From IMG/VR virus record IMGVR_UViG_3300044712_001904, positions 1-32,266 of that record: a stretch of 32,266 nt of DNA. One strand, given 5' to 3'. The notes below the pieces were generated by a model. It ran no database searches and was not told the DNA's origin. It saw only the letters and a list, made by a program, of their open reading frames with translations. Shown piece after piece: positions 23,045 to 29,211 of this stretch. Origin of the DNA: a virus. Numbering within the stretch: position 1 is the first letter of the stretch; each line of letters opens with the position of its first letter. Made by a program: the position numbers and the translations under genes.

Positions 23045-23450
23045 AGAGGATCCTGTCTGCGGTGGCGATCGCTTCCGGCCAGAACTTCTGCGGAATCGCG
23101 AGCTGCGGGATCAGCCGCTTCGGGTATCCGACCAGTTTTGCCTGGACCGATGAGAAGATCTGCGAGAGGGAGGCCTCGACCAGCGACCGCGGGATCAGTT
23201 CCCCCCGCGCCTGCGCCAGCTTGATCTCCTTCAGCTCGGCTTCGGCCGTCTTCAGCCGGGTTTCGGCCTCGACCAGCGTTCCGGACCGGCCGCCCGAGTC
23301 CTTGTAGTCCTGATACCAGGCGGTAGCCGCCTCCGGATCGAACTTTCCCGGCCCGAGGGCGGGCATCCCCTTCTTCTCGAGGTTGTGCGTGGTCCTCTCG
23401 GTCACCGCCAGGAGCCGGGCCAGCTTCTGCCTGTCGACCGTTTTCGCCAT
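22848..23450 (-). CDS. Terminase small subunit (lambda Nu1 family)
   Basis: 200 residues. The N-terminal winged helix-turn-helix (VDRQKLARLLAVTERTTHNL, GMPALGPGKFDPEAATAWYQ) recognises cos DNA. A coiled region (LVEAETRLKTAEAELKEIKL) and RGELIPRSLVEASL follow, as in Nu1 proteins. The C-terminus is basic (PRGQRRTRTVVHKSR). It is first of the packaging genes, immediately upstream of the large subunit. Confidence 0.9.
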   Translation of the reverse strand: MAKTVDRQKLARLLAVTERTTHNLEKKGMPALGPGKFDPEAATAWYQDYKDSGGRSGTLVEAETRLKTAEAELKEIKLAQARGELIPRSLVEASLSQIFSSVQAKLVGYPKRLIPQLAIPQKFWPEAIATADRILYEILDDLAEAKDVPRIVAESAKHADRGDEAAEAPVEADDKPVGRQAPKAKPRGQRRTRTVVHKSR

Positions 23451-23626
23451 GCCGGGGAACCGCCTGTGGGCAGAAAATCAGAAAAGGTTGAAAAATGGAG
23501 TGTGTAGAATAACCTTGCGGTTGCGCGTCACCCGCCTGGGTTGCGCTACGGGAGGACCCGCCGCCATATTATTGACGGATGAGGGCCGCTCCGGGCGGGG
23601 ATTCCGCATGTAACGTTGACGTTAGA
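23451..23626. other. Noncoding gap before terminase genes; possible cos site
   Basis: No gene seen. Lambda-like phages carry cos just upstream of the small terminase gene. On the minus strand GGCGGCGGGTCC (within 23556-23570) resembles lambda cosN, GGGCGGCGACCT, but similarity in GC-rich DNA is weak evidence. The stretch also holds an AT-richer segment near 23470-23510 where a late promoter might be found; I see no convincing boxes. Confidence 0.3.
23611..23624. promoter_or_regulatory. Inverted repeat TAACGT-TG-ACGTTA
   Basis: A perfect 6-bp inverted repeat with 2-bp centre lies just after the stop of the leftward gene at 23627 and upstream of the terminase operon. Its size suggests a protein-binding site. 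It is unlike the repressor operators in the immunity region. Confidence 0.4.
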
Positions 23627-24244
23627 TCAGGGGCGAGCTGTGGCTACTGCATGCTGAGCAGCGGCCATCAAGTTCTTCATCCAAACGCGCGCCACAGTGC
23701 TTCGCCCGGTCTCCTCGAACCCCATGTCGGCTTTGATCCTCGCATGGAGAATCATGCGATACAGCGGTTCTACGCCATGTTCTCCCCGACGCCTACGTAT
23801 CATCAAGAGTTCGAGGCCGCTCTTGGTCTTGATGACGAAACCGCGCTTCCCTTCGACTCGTACTGCCCCAGGGCGCTCGGCTTTCTTTATCAGTTCTTTC
23901 CCTGTCCGGCGGATGTTCTGTGTGGGGGAATATCGATGTAGATGCCTCGGGTCCCTTTCTCCTCCCTCTTCGTGCTGGAACAGCCAGGGCGCTCGGCTTT
24001 CGACAACAGCCATCAGGTTGTGTTTCGTCGCGGGTGTAATGCCTACGCCAAATCGGCCGCCCTTACGAAGCCATGTCCCGCGCACCGTAAATTTGTTCGA
24101 GATATTATTCATTTCCGCGTCTTGTATCGCCTGAGCAGTTCTAGTCAGCGCAAGCGCGACAGCAAAAGGAAGTTCTTTCCGTGGGAAAGTCGTCAGAAAC
24201 TTGTCGATCTCCTGATTCCCATGTAGTCCCAGCTTCAGATCCAT
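23627..24244 (-). CDS. Phage structural protein, possibly minor tail protein Z-like
   Basis: 205 residues: FPRKELPFAVALALTRTAQA at the N-terminus, then NNISNKFTVRGTWLRKGGRF, and a basic middle (FVIKTKSGLELLMIRRRRGE). Basic proteins beginning with a helical 'xALTRTA' segment and a KFTVR element occur among minor tail/completion proteins of Z type. I consider this a weak family hint. It lies right upstream of the terminase genes, with lower G+C than its neighbours. Confidence 0.6.
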   Translation of the reverse strand: MDLKLGLHGNQEIDKFLTTFPRKELPFAVALALTRTAQAIQDAEMNNISNKFTVRGTWLRKGGRFGVGITPATKHNLMAVVESRAPWLFQHEEGGERDPRHLHRYSPTQNIRRTGKELIKKAERPGAVRVEGKRGFVIKTKSGLELLMIRRRRGEHGVEPLYRMILHARIKADMGFEETGRSTVARVWMKNLMAAAQHAVATARP

Positions 24245-24257
24245 CGATTCATTCCCT

Positions 24258-24464
24258 TCATGCCGTGGCGAACAGCAGGGCGGCGGTTCTGCGCGTGTTG
24301 GCGGCCAGCGCGCGGGCTCTTCGCGTGCCGATGGGGCAGCAGTCGCAGGGGCGCACGATCGCCCGCGTTTCCTTCGTGGCCGGGCTGATCCGCTTCCGGA
24401 TGCAGGCGTTTTCGCGGTCCTGATTCCGGCAGTTGCGCCACAGGTGCGACAGGGTTACGAGCAC
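24258..24464 (-). CDS. Small cysteine-rich phage protein
   Basis: 68 residues from GTG at 24464, with GGAGGG four bases in front. The sequence holds WRNCRNQDRENAC and VRPCDCCPIGTRR: five cysteines in two groups that could bind zinc. Basic composition suggests nucleic-acid contact. It lies directly after a terminator and 13 bases before the next gene. I do not recognise the family; a transcription activator of late genes is possible from position only. Confidence 0.55.
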   Translation of the reverse strand: MLVTLSHLWRNCRNQDRENACIRKRISPATKETRAIVRPCDCCPIGTRRARALAANTRRTAALLFATA

Positions 24465-24475
24465 CGGCCCTCCAA

Positions 24476-24507
24476 CGAAAAAACCCCGCGACCTTTCGGC
24501 GGCGGGG
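24476..24507 (-). terminator. Rho-independent terminator separating early from late genes
   Basis: Minus strand CCCCGC, a partly paired loop with CC-GAAA-GG, then GCGGGG and TTTTTT. It follows the leftward early genes and precedes the Cys-rich gene and terminase operon by a few bases, so late genes need a separate promoter or antitermination. Confidence 0.85.
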
Positions 24508-24561
24508 CTCAGTGGCAATTCTCACAACTGACACAAATAATGCGCAAAACACCCCCCCCTG

Positions 24562-24864
24562 TCAAACGCATGCGTTACGGTCGTGTGGTCCTACGCATCT
24601 TTCTGCCAGCCACGCCTTGGTTTGCACGGCTCTTCTTCCTCGGCTCCCACGCCCGATATGGGTAGCCACTGCACGCGGGGGAAACAGCGCCCGAAGCCCG
24701 CAGGCCCTGACAACCCGGTACATGCGAACCCTTGAGACGCACAGCTCTTCGGCCGCGTCGGCGATGGTGTAGCCGCTTCGGGCGCAATCGATCACGGCGC
24801 CAGCCGTCACGCCCAGTTTCGGGAACAGCACCACGCAGGGGTCGATCATTACGTCAGTCGACAT
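24562..24864 (-). CDS. Helix-turn-helix regulator candidate
   Basis: 100 residues. ATG at 24864 has GGGAGGG 4 bases before it and overlaps the stop of the preceding gene. Residues ~30-55 (SGYTIADAAEELCVSRVRMY, then RVVRACG) fit a helix-turn-helix: AADAAEEL-like helix, turn, SRVRMYRVV recognition helix. The C-terminus is basic. Last gene of the early leftward operon before its terminator, where phages often place late-gene regulators such as Q. Function is inferred only. Confidence 0.6.
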   Translation of the reverse strand: MSTDVMIDPCVVLFPKLGVTAGAVIDCARSGYTIADAAEELCVSRVRMYRVVRACGLRALFPPRAVATHIGRGSRGRRAVQTKAWLAERCVGPHDRNACV

Positions 24865-25228
24865 TGAACCCTCCCGTGTCCTTGAGTTCTGCCCGATATT
24901 CCTTGATCGCCTGAGAAACGCGCCCGCGCAGGTATTCCGGGATCTGCTCCCATCGGCCGCCCTCGAAAAACACCCGCATGTGGCAGTACGCCTCGGTGTC
25001 GAAGAATCGCCAGCGCTGGAAATAGCCGTCCTTGTTGAGGATCGCCCGCTTCATCGGCGGATCGGCCAGCTCCAGAATGGTCATGGCCATGATCACCTTG
25101 TGGTTCGTGAAGTCGGCCCGGCCGTTCCCGGACGATTCCAGCCGAAACTGGACCGTGCTCGGGCACCTGTTCAGGTCCAAGGTTTCGAGGGCAAGCCAAT
25201 ACCATCCCCGGGGTGCCCTCGGCTTCAT
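24854..25228 (-). CDS. Hypothetical early phage protein
   Basis: 124 residues beginning MKPRAPRGWYWLALETLDLN. Trp/Tyr/Phe-rich (YFQRWRFFDTEAYCHMRVFF) with a C-terminal helix EYLRGRVSQAIKEYRAELKD. Its ATG overlaps the previous stop (ATGA) and its stop overlaps the next start, so it is translated as part of the early operon. I do not recognise the family. Confidence 0.7.
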   Translation of the reverse strand: MKPRAPRGWYWLALETLDLNRCPSTVQFRLESSGNGRADFTNHKVIMAMTILELADPPMKRAILNKDGYFQRWRFFDTEAYCHMRVFFEGGRWEQIPEYLRGRVSQAIKEYRAELKDTGGFNVD

Positions 25229-25428
25229 GCCGGTACCACTTTTCGGAGGGATTTTCGCTCATCGACCGTCACGCAGAAGGGGCACCACACCGAAGGGTCA
25301 GAATCCCGTAAACAATGGGTTTCCCAGGACTCTCCAGGGGTTTTGGGTCGGAGTATCTTTCTGTTTTCGTCGCATCTCGGGCACTTGGGCAATGCAAATA
25401 CCTGTTTTTCTTTAACTATTGGCTCCAC
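25225..25428 (-). CDS. Small zinc-ribbon phage protein
   Basis: 67 residues from GTG at 25428, which has GGGAGG 4 bases upstream; a longer ATG start lacks a ribosome site and would abut the integrase stop. Two CxxC pairs (KCPRCDEN at the start and VWCPFCVT) with a further Cys between form a probable zinc ribbon. Likely nucleic-acid binding or a small protein adaptor. Downstream of the integrase gene. Confidence 0.6.
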   Translation of the reverse strand: MEPIVKEKQVFALPKCPRCDENRKILRPKTPGESWETHCLRDSDPSVWCPFCVTVDERKSLRKVVPA

Positions 25429-25476
25429 ATCGCCTCCCTTGTGTCTAGTACCCTCAATACGCGCCGAATCCAGCAT

Positions 25477-26532
25477 TTACGCGGGTTCCCGGGTTTTTTC
25501 TGCCACATTCTTGACGGAGATTCCGGCTTTTTTTGCCACTTTTTCGACGCCGGCCCGGGTGCGCTGCAAATCGATCTCCAGATAGTCCATCGTCGTGCGC
25601 CAATCCTTGTGCCGCAGGACGGCTTTCAGGTCCTGAATGGGCACCCCGGATTCGGAAAGCATGGTCGCGTAGGTGCCTCTCAGGCGGTGCGGGGTGATGC
25701 CGTGGAGGCCGCAGGCGTCGTTCGCCAGGTGCATGACCGTCCGGACCGCGCGCTGGTCTATCGGCTGGCCGAGTTCGTCGCATGCGATCAGCCCCTTGGC
25801 CTTGCGGACCGGCTCAAGCTCCGAAAGCAGCCAGTCGGGGATCGGAACCGGCTCGGCCTCCTTGCCCTTGGTTATCCCGGGCGTGTAGATCGCACGTTCG
25901 GAATCGATCCATTCCCACCGGGCCGTGGCCGCTTCGGAGATCCGCAGCCCGAGCCCCAGCACCATCCGGACGATCAGCGCCAGCCAGGGCCTATCTTCGG
26001 CGGCCTTGTCCACCTCGGCCAGCCATTCGGTCGTTTTCGACAGCGGCAGGGTGGGGCGGGGCCGCTTCTGGACCTTCAGTGCACGCACCCGCCACGATGC
26101 GGAGGCGATCATGTCCCGACGGACCGCCCACAGCGTGAGCAGGCGCAGGATGCGCAGCCACTTGTTCGCGCTGGTCCGTGCGTGCCCCTTTAGGTGCTTT
26201 GCGCGGGCCTTTTCGACGTCCTCGGTCCGGATCGCCGAGATCGGCATGTCCGCGAGGTGGTAGAGATGCAGCCGCCCGAACGTGTCGACGTTGGCCAGGT
26301 GCCCGTCGCTCGAGATCGGCTCGTGGACCTCAAGCCACTTCGTGACCAGCTCCCGAAGGGTGGGAACCGCCTCTTCGGATCTGGCTTCCATCGCGGCGGC
26401 CTGATACGCCTTTTTCACGACGAGATCGGCTTTTTCCTTGGCGGTCTGCCGGGTGCTCTTGCGAAAGCGGCGCCGGCCGAGCTGGAAATCGTAGTGCCAG
26501 ACTCGGCCGACCTTGAACAGCGTGTAGCTCAA
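25477..26532 (-). CDS. Tyrosine recombinase/integrase
   Basis: 351 residues from TTG at 26532 (TTGA overlaps the previous stop; GAGGA upstream); longer frames into the upstream genes are not credible. Residues 1-25 are an Arg-rich arm-binding start (RRRFRKS), ~57-150 the core-binding domain, ~165-325 the catalytic domain: Arg197 (LGLRISEA), Lys222 or Lys224, His282 and Arg285 (HRLRGT), His308 (LRHKD), Tyr317 (MDYLEI). All are present, so it should be active. It most likely acts at the tRNA-Leu site. Unusually it is 24.9 kb from the visible attachment site and flanked on both sides by other early genes. Confidence 0.93.
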   Translation of the reverse strand: MSYTLFKVGRVWHYDFQLGRRRFRKSTRQTAKEKADLVVKKAYQAAAMEARSEEAVPTLRELVTKWLEVHEPISSDGHLANVDTFGRLHLYHLADMPISAIRTEDVEKARAKHLKGHARTSANKWLRILRLLTLWAVRRDMIASASWRVRALKVQKRPRPTLPLSKTTEWLAEVDKAAEDRPWLALIVRMVLGLGLRISEAATARWEWIDSERAIYTPGITKGKEAEPVPIPDWLLSELEPVRKAKGLIACDELGQPIDQRAVRTVMHLANDACGLHGITPHRLRGTYATMLSESGVPIQDLKAVLRHKDWRTTMDYLEIDLQRTRAGVEKVAKKAGISVKNVAEKTREPA

Positions 26533-26900
26533 CTGCGGCAGTCCTCGTGGTGACGGATCGCGCCCGGCTCGAAAATCGCCTTGAGCTTTTCTTCCTGCGT
26601 CGGCGCTTCGGCCCTGGCCGCCCCGAGCAACCCGTAGCCCCCGATATCCCGCCACGGCGATTCGCCCATCGCGTCCCGATCGGTCGCGACGCGGAACAGC
26701 TTGTCGACCACGCGGACCACGCCGAGCGCATCGTCCATCTGCTCGGGCTTGACCCCGGAGGGGTAGAGAATCCGCATGATCTCGCCGGACCGAGCGAACG
26801 AATCGCCGTACGCCGCGTTCTTCTCGGCGACCAGCCGCCCGATCTCCAGCCCGAGGGCTTCGAACCGACCGAGCGGCACGTCCGGACGCTGCTCGCTCAT
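26529..26900 (-). CDS. Nucleotide modification-associated protein (DUF1599, MazG-like)
   Basis: 123 residues. The signature EKNAAYGDSFARSGEIMRIL, then YPSGVKPEQMDDALGVVRVV, DKLFRVATDR and GESPWRDIGGYGLLG is that of 'nucleotide modification associated domain 1', an all-alpha NTP-pyrophosphohydrolase-like fold with acidic metal-binding residues. In phages it may sanitise or supply nucleotides during replication. It is coupled to both neighbours by 4-base overlaps. Confidence 0.85.
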   Translation of the reverse strand: MSEQRPDVPLGRFEALGLEIGRLVAEKNAAYGDSFARSGEIMRILYPSGVKPEQMDDALGVVRVVDKLFRVATDRDAMGESPWRDIGGYGLLGAARAEAPTQEEKLKAIFEPGAIRHHEDCRS

Positions 26901-27202
26901 GCGTGGTCACCGCGCATGTGCCGGATCCGCGCTTCCCGGCGCTGGGCCATTTCCTCGGCCGTGTAGCGCGTGACCGGCCCCTTGAACCTGGGCAGCGACG
27001 GAACGCCGGATCGGTTGCAGTCCGGGCACTGGACCGATGCGCCCCGCTGGCCGTCGTCGATGCGGATGAACCCGTCGCTGCACTCGACGACCACGCAGTC
27101 GTCGTCGATGAACCGATGCGCCGGGCTTTTGTAGCCATCGGCCTGCGGATTAACGGCGGCCACCGCTCGCTGATAATCTTGCTGCTTCTCTCCGAGCCCC
27201 AT
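26897..27202 (-). CDS. Hypothetical phage protein with one CxxC motif
   Basis: 101 residues from ATG at 27202, with AGGTGG upstream; the preceding replication gene overlaps it by 53 bases. Middle is beta-like (HRFIDDDCVVVECSDGFIRI), followed by VQCPDCNRSG and a Lys/Arg-rich helical end (RREARIRHMRG). A single CxxC pair could be half of a zinc site in a dimer. I do not recognise the family. Confidence 0.65.
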   Translation of the reverse strand: MGLGEKQQDYQRAVAAVNPQADGYKSPAHRFIDDDCVVVECSDGFIRIDDGQRGASVQCPDCNRSGVPSLPRFKGPVTRYTAEEMAQRREARIRHMRGDHA

Positions 27203-28025
27203 TCTCGTTCCACCTCGCTTTGGTTGCGCACCAGTTGCGAAATCCCTGGCGCAGGTTTTTGTGCTGCCTCGACTTCGGCTGCGCGGAAAGCCAGGCCGCG
27301 TAACCGTCGAGCTGCGGGAACAGGTCGAGCGGGGGAGCCAGCGAATCGGACCAGGCAAGGAGCCGTTGCCAGTAGGCGGGGTCGAGCAGATCGGTTTTGT
27401 GCAGTAGCAGCGCCTTGAGCTTTGCAGGCACTGGGGCGATAGCCTCCGGCCATCCTTCCGTCGGCGCAGGCGTGTCCGGCGATTCTGCCGGGCCGCATGC
27501 GATACGATCTTTTTCAGTTCCTGATCCAGTTCCAGTTCCAGTTCCTTGCTTCGGAGCCCCCCCGATGCCCCCATCGATACCCGCATCGATGCCCATTCGA
27601 TGCCCCACCGAAGAGGCATCGAAGGGGGCATCGATGCCGTAGAACTTCGCGAAATCGATGACGACCTGCAATTTCGGGAGCGTCCGAAGGTGACTCGCGG
27701 CCCCTTTCGCCTGCTTGTCGTTCCCGGGAACGTAATTCGGGTCGTTGCGCAGCCCCTTCACGATCCAGAGGACCGGGCGCTCGTAGACGATCCAGCCGGC
27801 GCGGATGAGCGTCTGGACCGCCTCATCGATTCGGTCGCGATCGACGCCCGGCATGCGGTCGTAGATCATGCTCAGGTAGCACACGAAGATGCAGGAGAAG
27901 TGGCAGTCCCGGCACGTGCGAAGCAGCAGGAACACGGATTTTTCGAGCGGGTCGAACGCCTGGAACTCCGGGTCGTCCCATATCGCCGAATAGACGGATC
28001 GGTAGGTTCCCTTGTCGCCAGCCAT
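27150..28025 (-). CDS. Replication initiator, lambda O-like
   Basis: 291 residues from ATG at 28025 (TGATG overlap). Residues ~1-105 form the winged-helix DNA-binding region typical of phage initiators: YRSVYSAIWDDPEFQAFDPL, RDRIDEAVQTLIRAGWIVYE, PVLWIVKGLRNDP. A Gly-rich linker (GIDAGIDGGIGG, GTGTGTGSG) joins it to a C-terminal domain (LDPAYWQRLLAWSDSLAPPL ... FRNWCATKARWNENGARRE) likely to recruit host helicase or loader. The linker DNA carries iterons, as in lambda gene O. No phage helicase or loader is seen in the window. Confidence 0.8.
   Translation of the reverse strand: MAGDKGTYRSVYSAIWDDPEFQAFDPLEKSVFLLLRTCRDCHFSCIFVCYLSMIYDRMPGVDRDRIDEAVQTLIRAGWIVYERPVLWIVKGLRNDPNYVPGNDKQAKGAASHLRTLPKLQVVIDFAKFYGIDAPFDASSVGHRMGIDAGIDGGIGGAPKQGTGTGTGSGTEKDRIACGPAESPDTPAPTEGWPEAIAPVPAKLKALLLHKTDLLDPAYWQRLLAWSDSLAPPLDLFPQLDGYAAWLSAQPKSRQHKNLRQGFRNWCATKARWNENGARREAARLSASGGRR
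27516..27545. repeat. 6-bp tandem repeats AGTTCC beside the iterons
   Basis: Units at 27516-27521, 27528-27533, 27534-27539 and 27540-27545, with a degenerate TGATCC between the first two. They encode the GT/GS linker. The tract is lower in G+C than its surroundings and could be the easily melted part of an origin. Confidence 0.6.
27563..27638. repeat. 12-bp iteron array, probable replication origin
   Basis: Four forward copies of CGATGCCC-like units begin at 27563, 27575, 27587 and 27598, and two inverted GGCATCG copies begin at 27615 and 27627, giving a regular 11-12 bp step. They lie in the linker-coding part of the initiator gene, exactly as the lambda origin lies in gene O. The initiator winged helix is the expected binder. 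Confidence 0.7.
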
Positions 28026-28186
28026 CACGCACCGTCCCTTTTCCGCCGCTTCGCGGCAGCCGCCTCGCGGGCGCGGCCGACCTTGCAGTTGACGCACGAC
28101 GACGGCCGCGCCGGGGTCTCGGCGGCGAACGACTCCCGGCGATGCGCCAGGCAGCGCATCGGGTTTTGCTCGTTTGGGCAGCTCAT
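28025..28186 (-). CDS. Small zinc-finger-like phage protein
   Basis: 53 residues from ATG at 28186, GGAG upstream, overlapping the previous stop (ATGA). Contains MSCPNEQNPMRC and SSCVNCKVGRAREAAA: four cysteines in two pairs, a plausible zinc-binding unit, followed by a Lys/Arg-rich end (AKRRKRDGA). Probably binds nucleic acid. Coupled to the replication gene. Confidence 0.7.
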   Translation of the reverse strand: MSCPNEQNPMRCLAHRRESFAAETPARPSSCVNCKVGRAREAAAAKRRKRDGA

Positions 28187-28422
28187 TCGAACTCCATGAA
28201 CTTCGGTTTCTCGGCCAGGTTGCAGCGGAACTTGGCGAACTTGAGGAAGGTGGAGAGCAGGATCTCGTGCTCGTGGTGCGGCCTCGGGCCCGAGACGACG
28301 CGGTAGATGATTCGGCCCTGCGAGCCCTCGTGCCGTCGCATCCGCGGGAAGATCGCGATCACCTTCCGCGACTCGGTGCCGTCGGAATAGAGGGCGCCCG
28401 TTACGATGTCGCCGCGTTTCAT
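28183..28422 (-). CDS. Hypothetical early phage protein
   Basis: 79 residues, beta-rich: MKRGDIVTGALYSDGTESRK, VIAIFPRMRRHEGSQGRIIY, then HHEHEILLSTFLKFAKFRCN. The opening resembles small SH3-like phage proteins that begin with KRGDIV. It is first of the tightly overlapping leftward genes leading into the replication protein. No function can be assigned. Confidence 0.7.
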   Translation of the reverse strand: MKRGDIVTGALYSDGTESRKVIAIFPRMRRHEGSQGRIIYRVVSGPRPHHEHEILLSTFLKFAKFRCNLAEKPKFMEFE

Positions 28423-28425
28423 GCG

Positions 28426-28453
28426 ATGACACCGCGGGAATAACTGATACGAT
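28426..28453 (+). promoter_or_regulatory. Candidate rightward promoter
   Basis: ATGACA, 16 bases, TACGAT with a TG one base before the -10 box (extended -10). It lies in the 39-base gap between the leftward gene starting at 28422 and the rightward frame at 28462. The predicted transcript starts at or just before that start codon. Confidence 0.35.
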
Positions 28454-28461
28454 TCCGGGTG

Positions 28462-28806
28462 ATGGAAACGTATTCCGCATTCGCGCTGGCGACGGTCCAG
28501 GCCTGGGGCATTTCAGACACGGATATATTCCTGGGCAGCGTCATCGTCTTCCTCGGCTCGATCCTCTGTTATTTGGTTTGGGAGAGGGGAAAGCGCAAAA
28601 GCGCCGACACCGCCGAGGCGAAAACGACGATTGTGATATCCGCCTCATTGCAAGTATGTATTCCCGCTCGGTTTCCCGGGCTCTACGCCGAAGTTCGATC
28701 CCTGAGGCGCAAAAAGACAGGACTACCGCGGACAACAGCGGCGCCATCGTTGCCACCAATGGATCGCGATTCGGGGAGAGGGCGCTGGAAACGGCGTCGA
28801 CCATGA
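28462..28806 (+). CDS. Possible membrane protein, rightward
   Basis: 114 residues (a GTG at 28459 is in frame). The first ~58 look like a real protein: polar start, membrane helix at ~24-42 (FLGSVIVFLGSILCYLVWER) and a basic cytoplasmic stretch. After about codon 58 (near 28635) the composition becomes Arg/Pro-rich and codon use changes, so the true 3' end may have been lost by mutation, or another frame (to 28826) may be used downstream. The other strand in the same place also encodes a convincing protein, so both calls are tentative. Confidence 0.4.
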   Translation: METYSAFALATVQAWGISDTDIFLGSVIVFLGSILCYLVWERGKRKSADTAEAKTTIVISASLQVCIPARFPGLYAEVRSLRRKKTGLPRTTAAPSLPPMDRDSGRGRWKRRRP

Positions 28807-28903
28807 CCAACAGAAAAAAAGCGTAAAGGGAGATATCGATGCACACCGACAAGATCTTCGAAATGGTCCTGATCGGGGCTTCCGTCTTTTTCGTATCGCT
28901 CAT
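28541..28903 (-). CDS. Possible two-helix membrane protein, leftward
   Basis: Up to 120 residues. The part encoded at 28640-28903 shows good codon use and two helices (LYAFFLLVMVDAVSSAL at ~27-43 and MAPLLSAVVLSFCASGI at ~53-69) followed by a charged region (RRRARETEREYILAMRR). The rest is Arg/Ser-rich and looks like chance extension. It fits the direction of the early leftward operon, but its start lies inside the rightward gene at 28839 and it overlaps the rightward frame at 28462. A GTG at 28846 would reduce the overlap. Confidence 0.4.
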   Translation of the reverse strand: MSDTKKTEAPIRTISKILSVCIDISLYAFFLLVMVDAVSSALSPNRDPLVATMAPLLSAVVLSFCASGIELRRRARETEREYILAMRRISQSSFSPRRCRRFCAFPSPKPNNRGSSRGRR

Positions 28904-29201
28904 CCTGTCCTACCTGCACACGAGAAGATGGTCGAAAAAGTACTTGGCACAAATGGATGCCATCAAGGCGGACGTGGAGCAGAGCGCTTCGCGGGACGCC
29001 GCCCTGATGGAATTTGCCGACGAATGCATGACCCTCGTCAGCAACGTGCTGGCCGCGATGAAGACGGACGAGCATGTCCGCGAAAAGCTGCTCCCGGTTC
29101 TCGACCCGCATATGGACCGGCTCATGTCGCTGAAGGAAAAAGCCGAGTCGTTGAGCGGGCCGCTGGCCAGCGCTTCGAAAGCCCCCATCCCCTCGAAATA
29201 A
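28839..29201 (+). CDS. Membrane-anchored coiled-coil protein, rightward
   Basis: 120 residues, AGGGAG ribosome site 8 bases before ATG. Residues ~8-27 form a membrane helix (MVLIGASVFFVSLILSYL), followed by a long charged helical region (YLAQMDAIKADVEQSASRDA, LMSLKEKAESLSG). It runs against the surrounding leftward early operon and converges on the CII-like gene with a 10-base gap. Opposite-strand, membrane-anchored proteins near the immunity region often act in the lysogen, for example in superinfection exclusion. No family recognised. Confidence 0.7.
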   Translation: MHTDKIFEMVLIGASVFFVSLILSYLHTRRWSKKYLAQMDAIKADVEQSASRDAALMEFADECMTLVSNVLAAMKTDEHVREKLLPVLDPHMDRLMSLKEKAESLSGPLASASKAPIPSK

Positions 29202-29211
29202 TCCCCGCGTT

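Noticed and set aside
25477-27498. A 673-residue integrase fusion
   Set aside because: The first ~320 codons are out-of-frame shadows of the nucleotide-modification and replication genes. The real integrase begins at the TTG at 26532, coupled to the previous stop.
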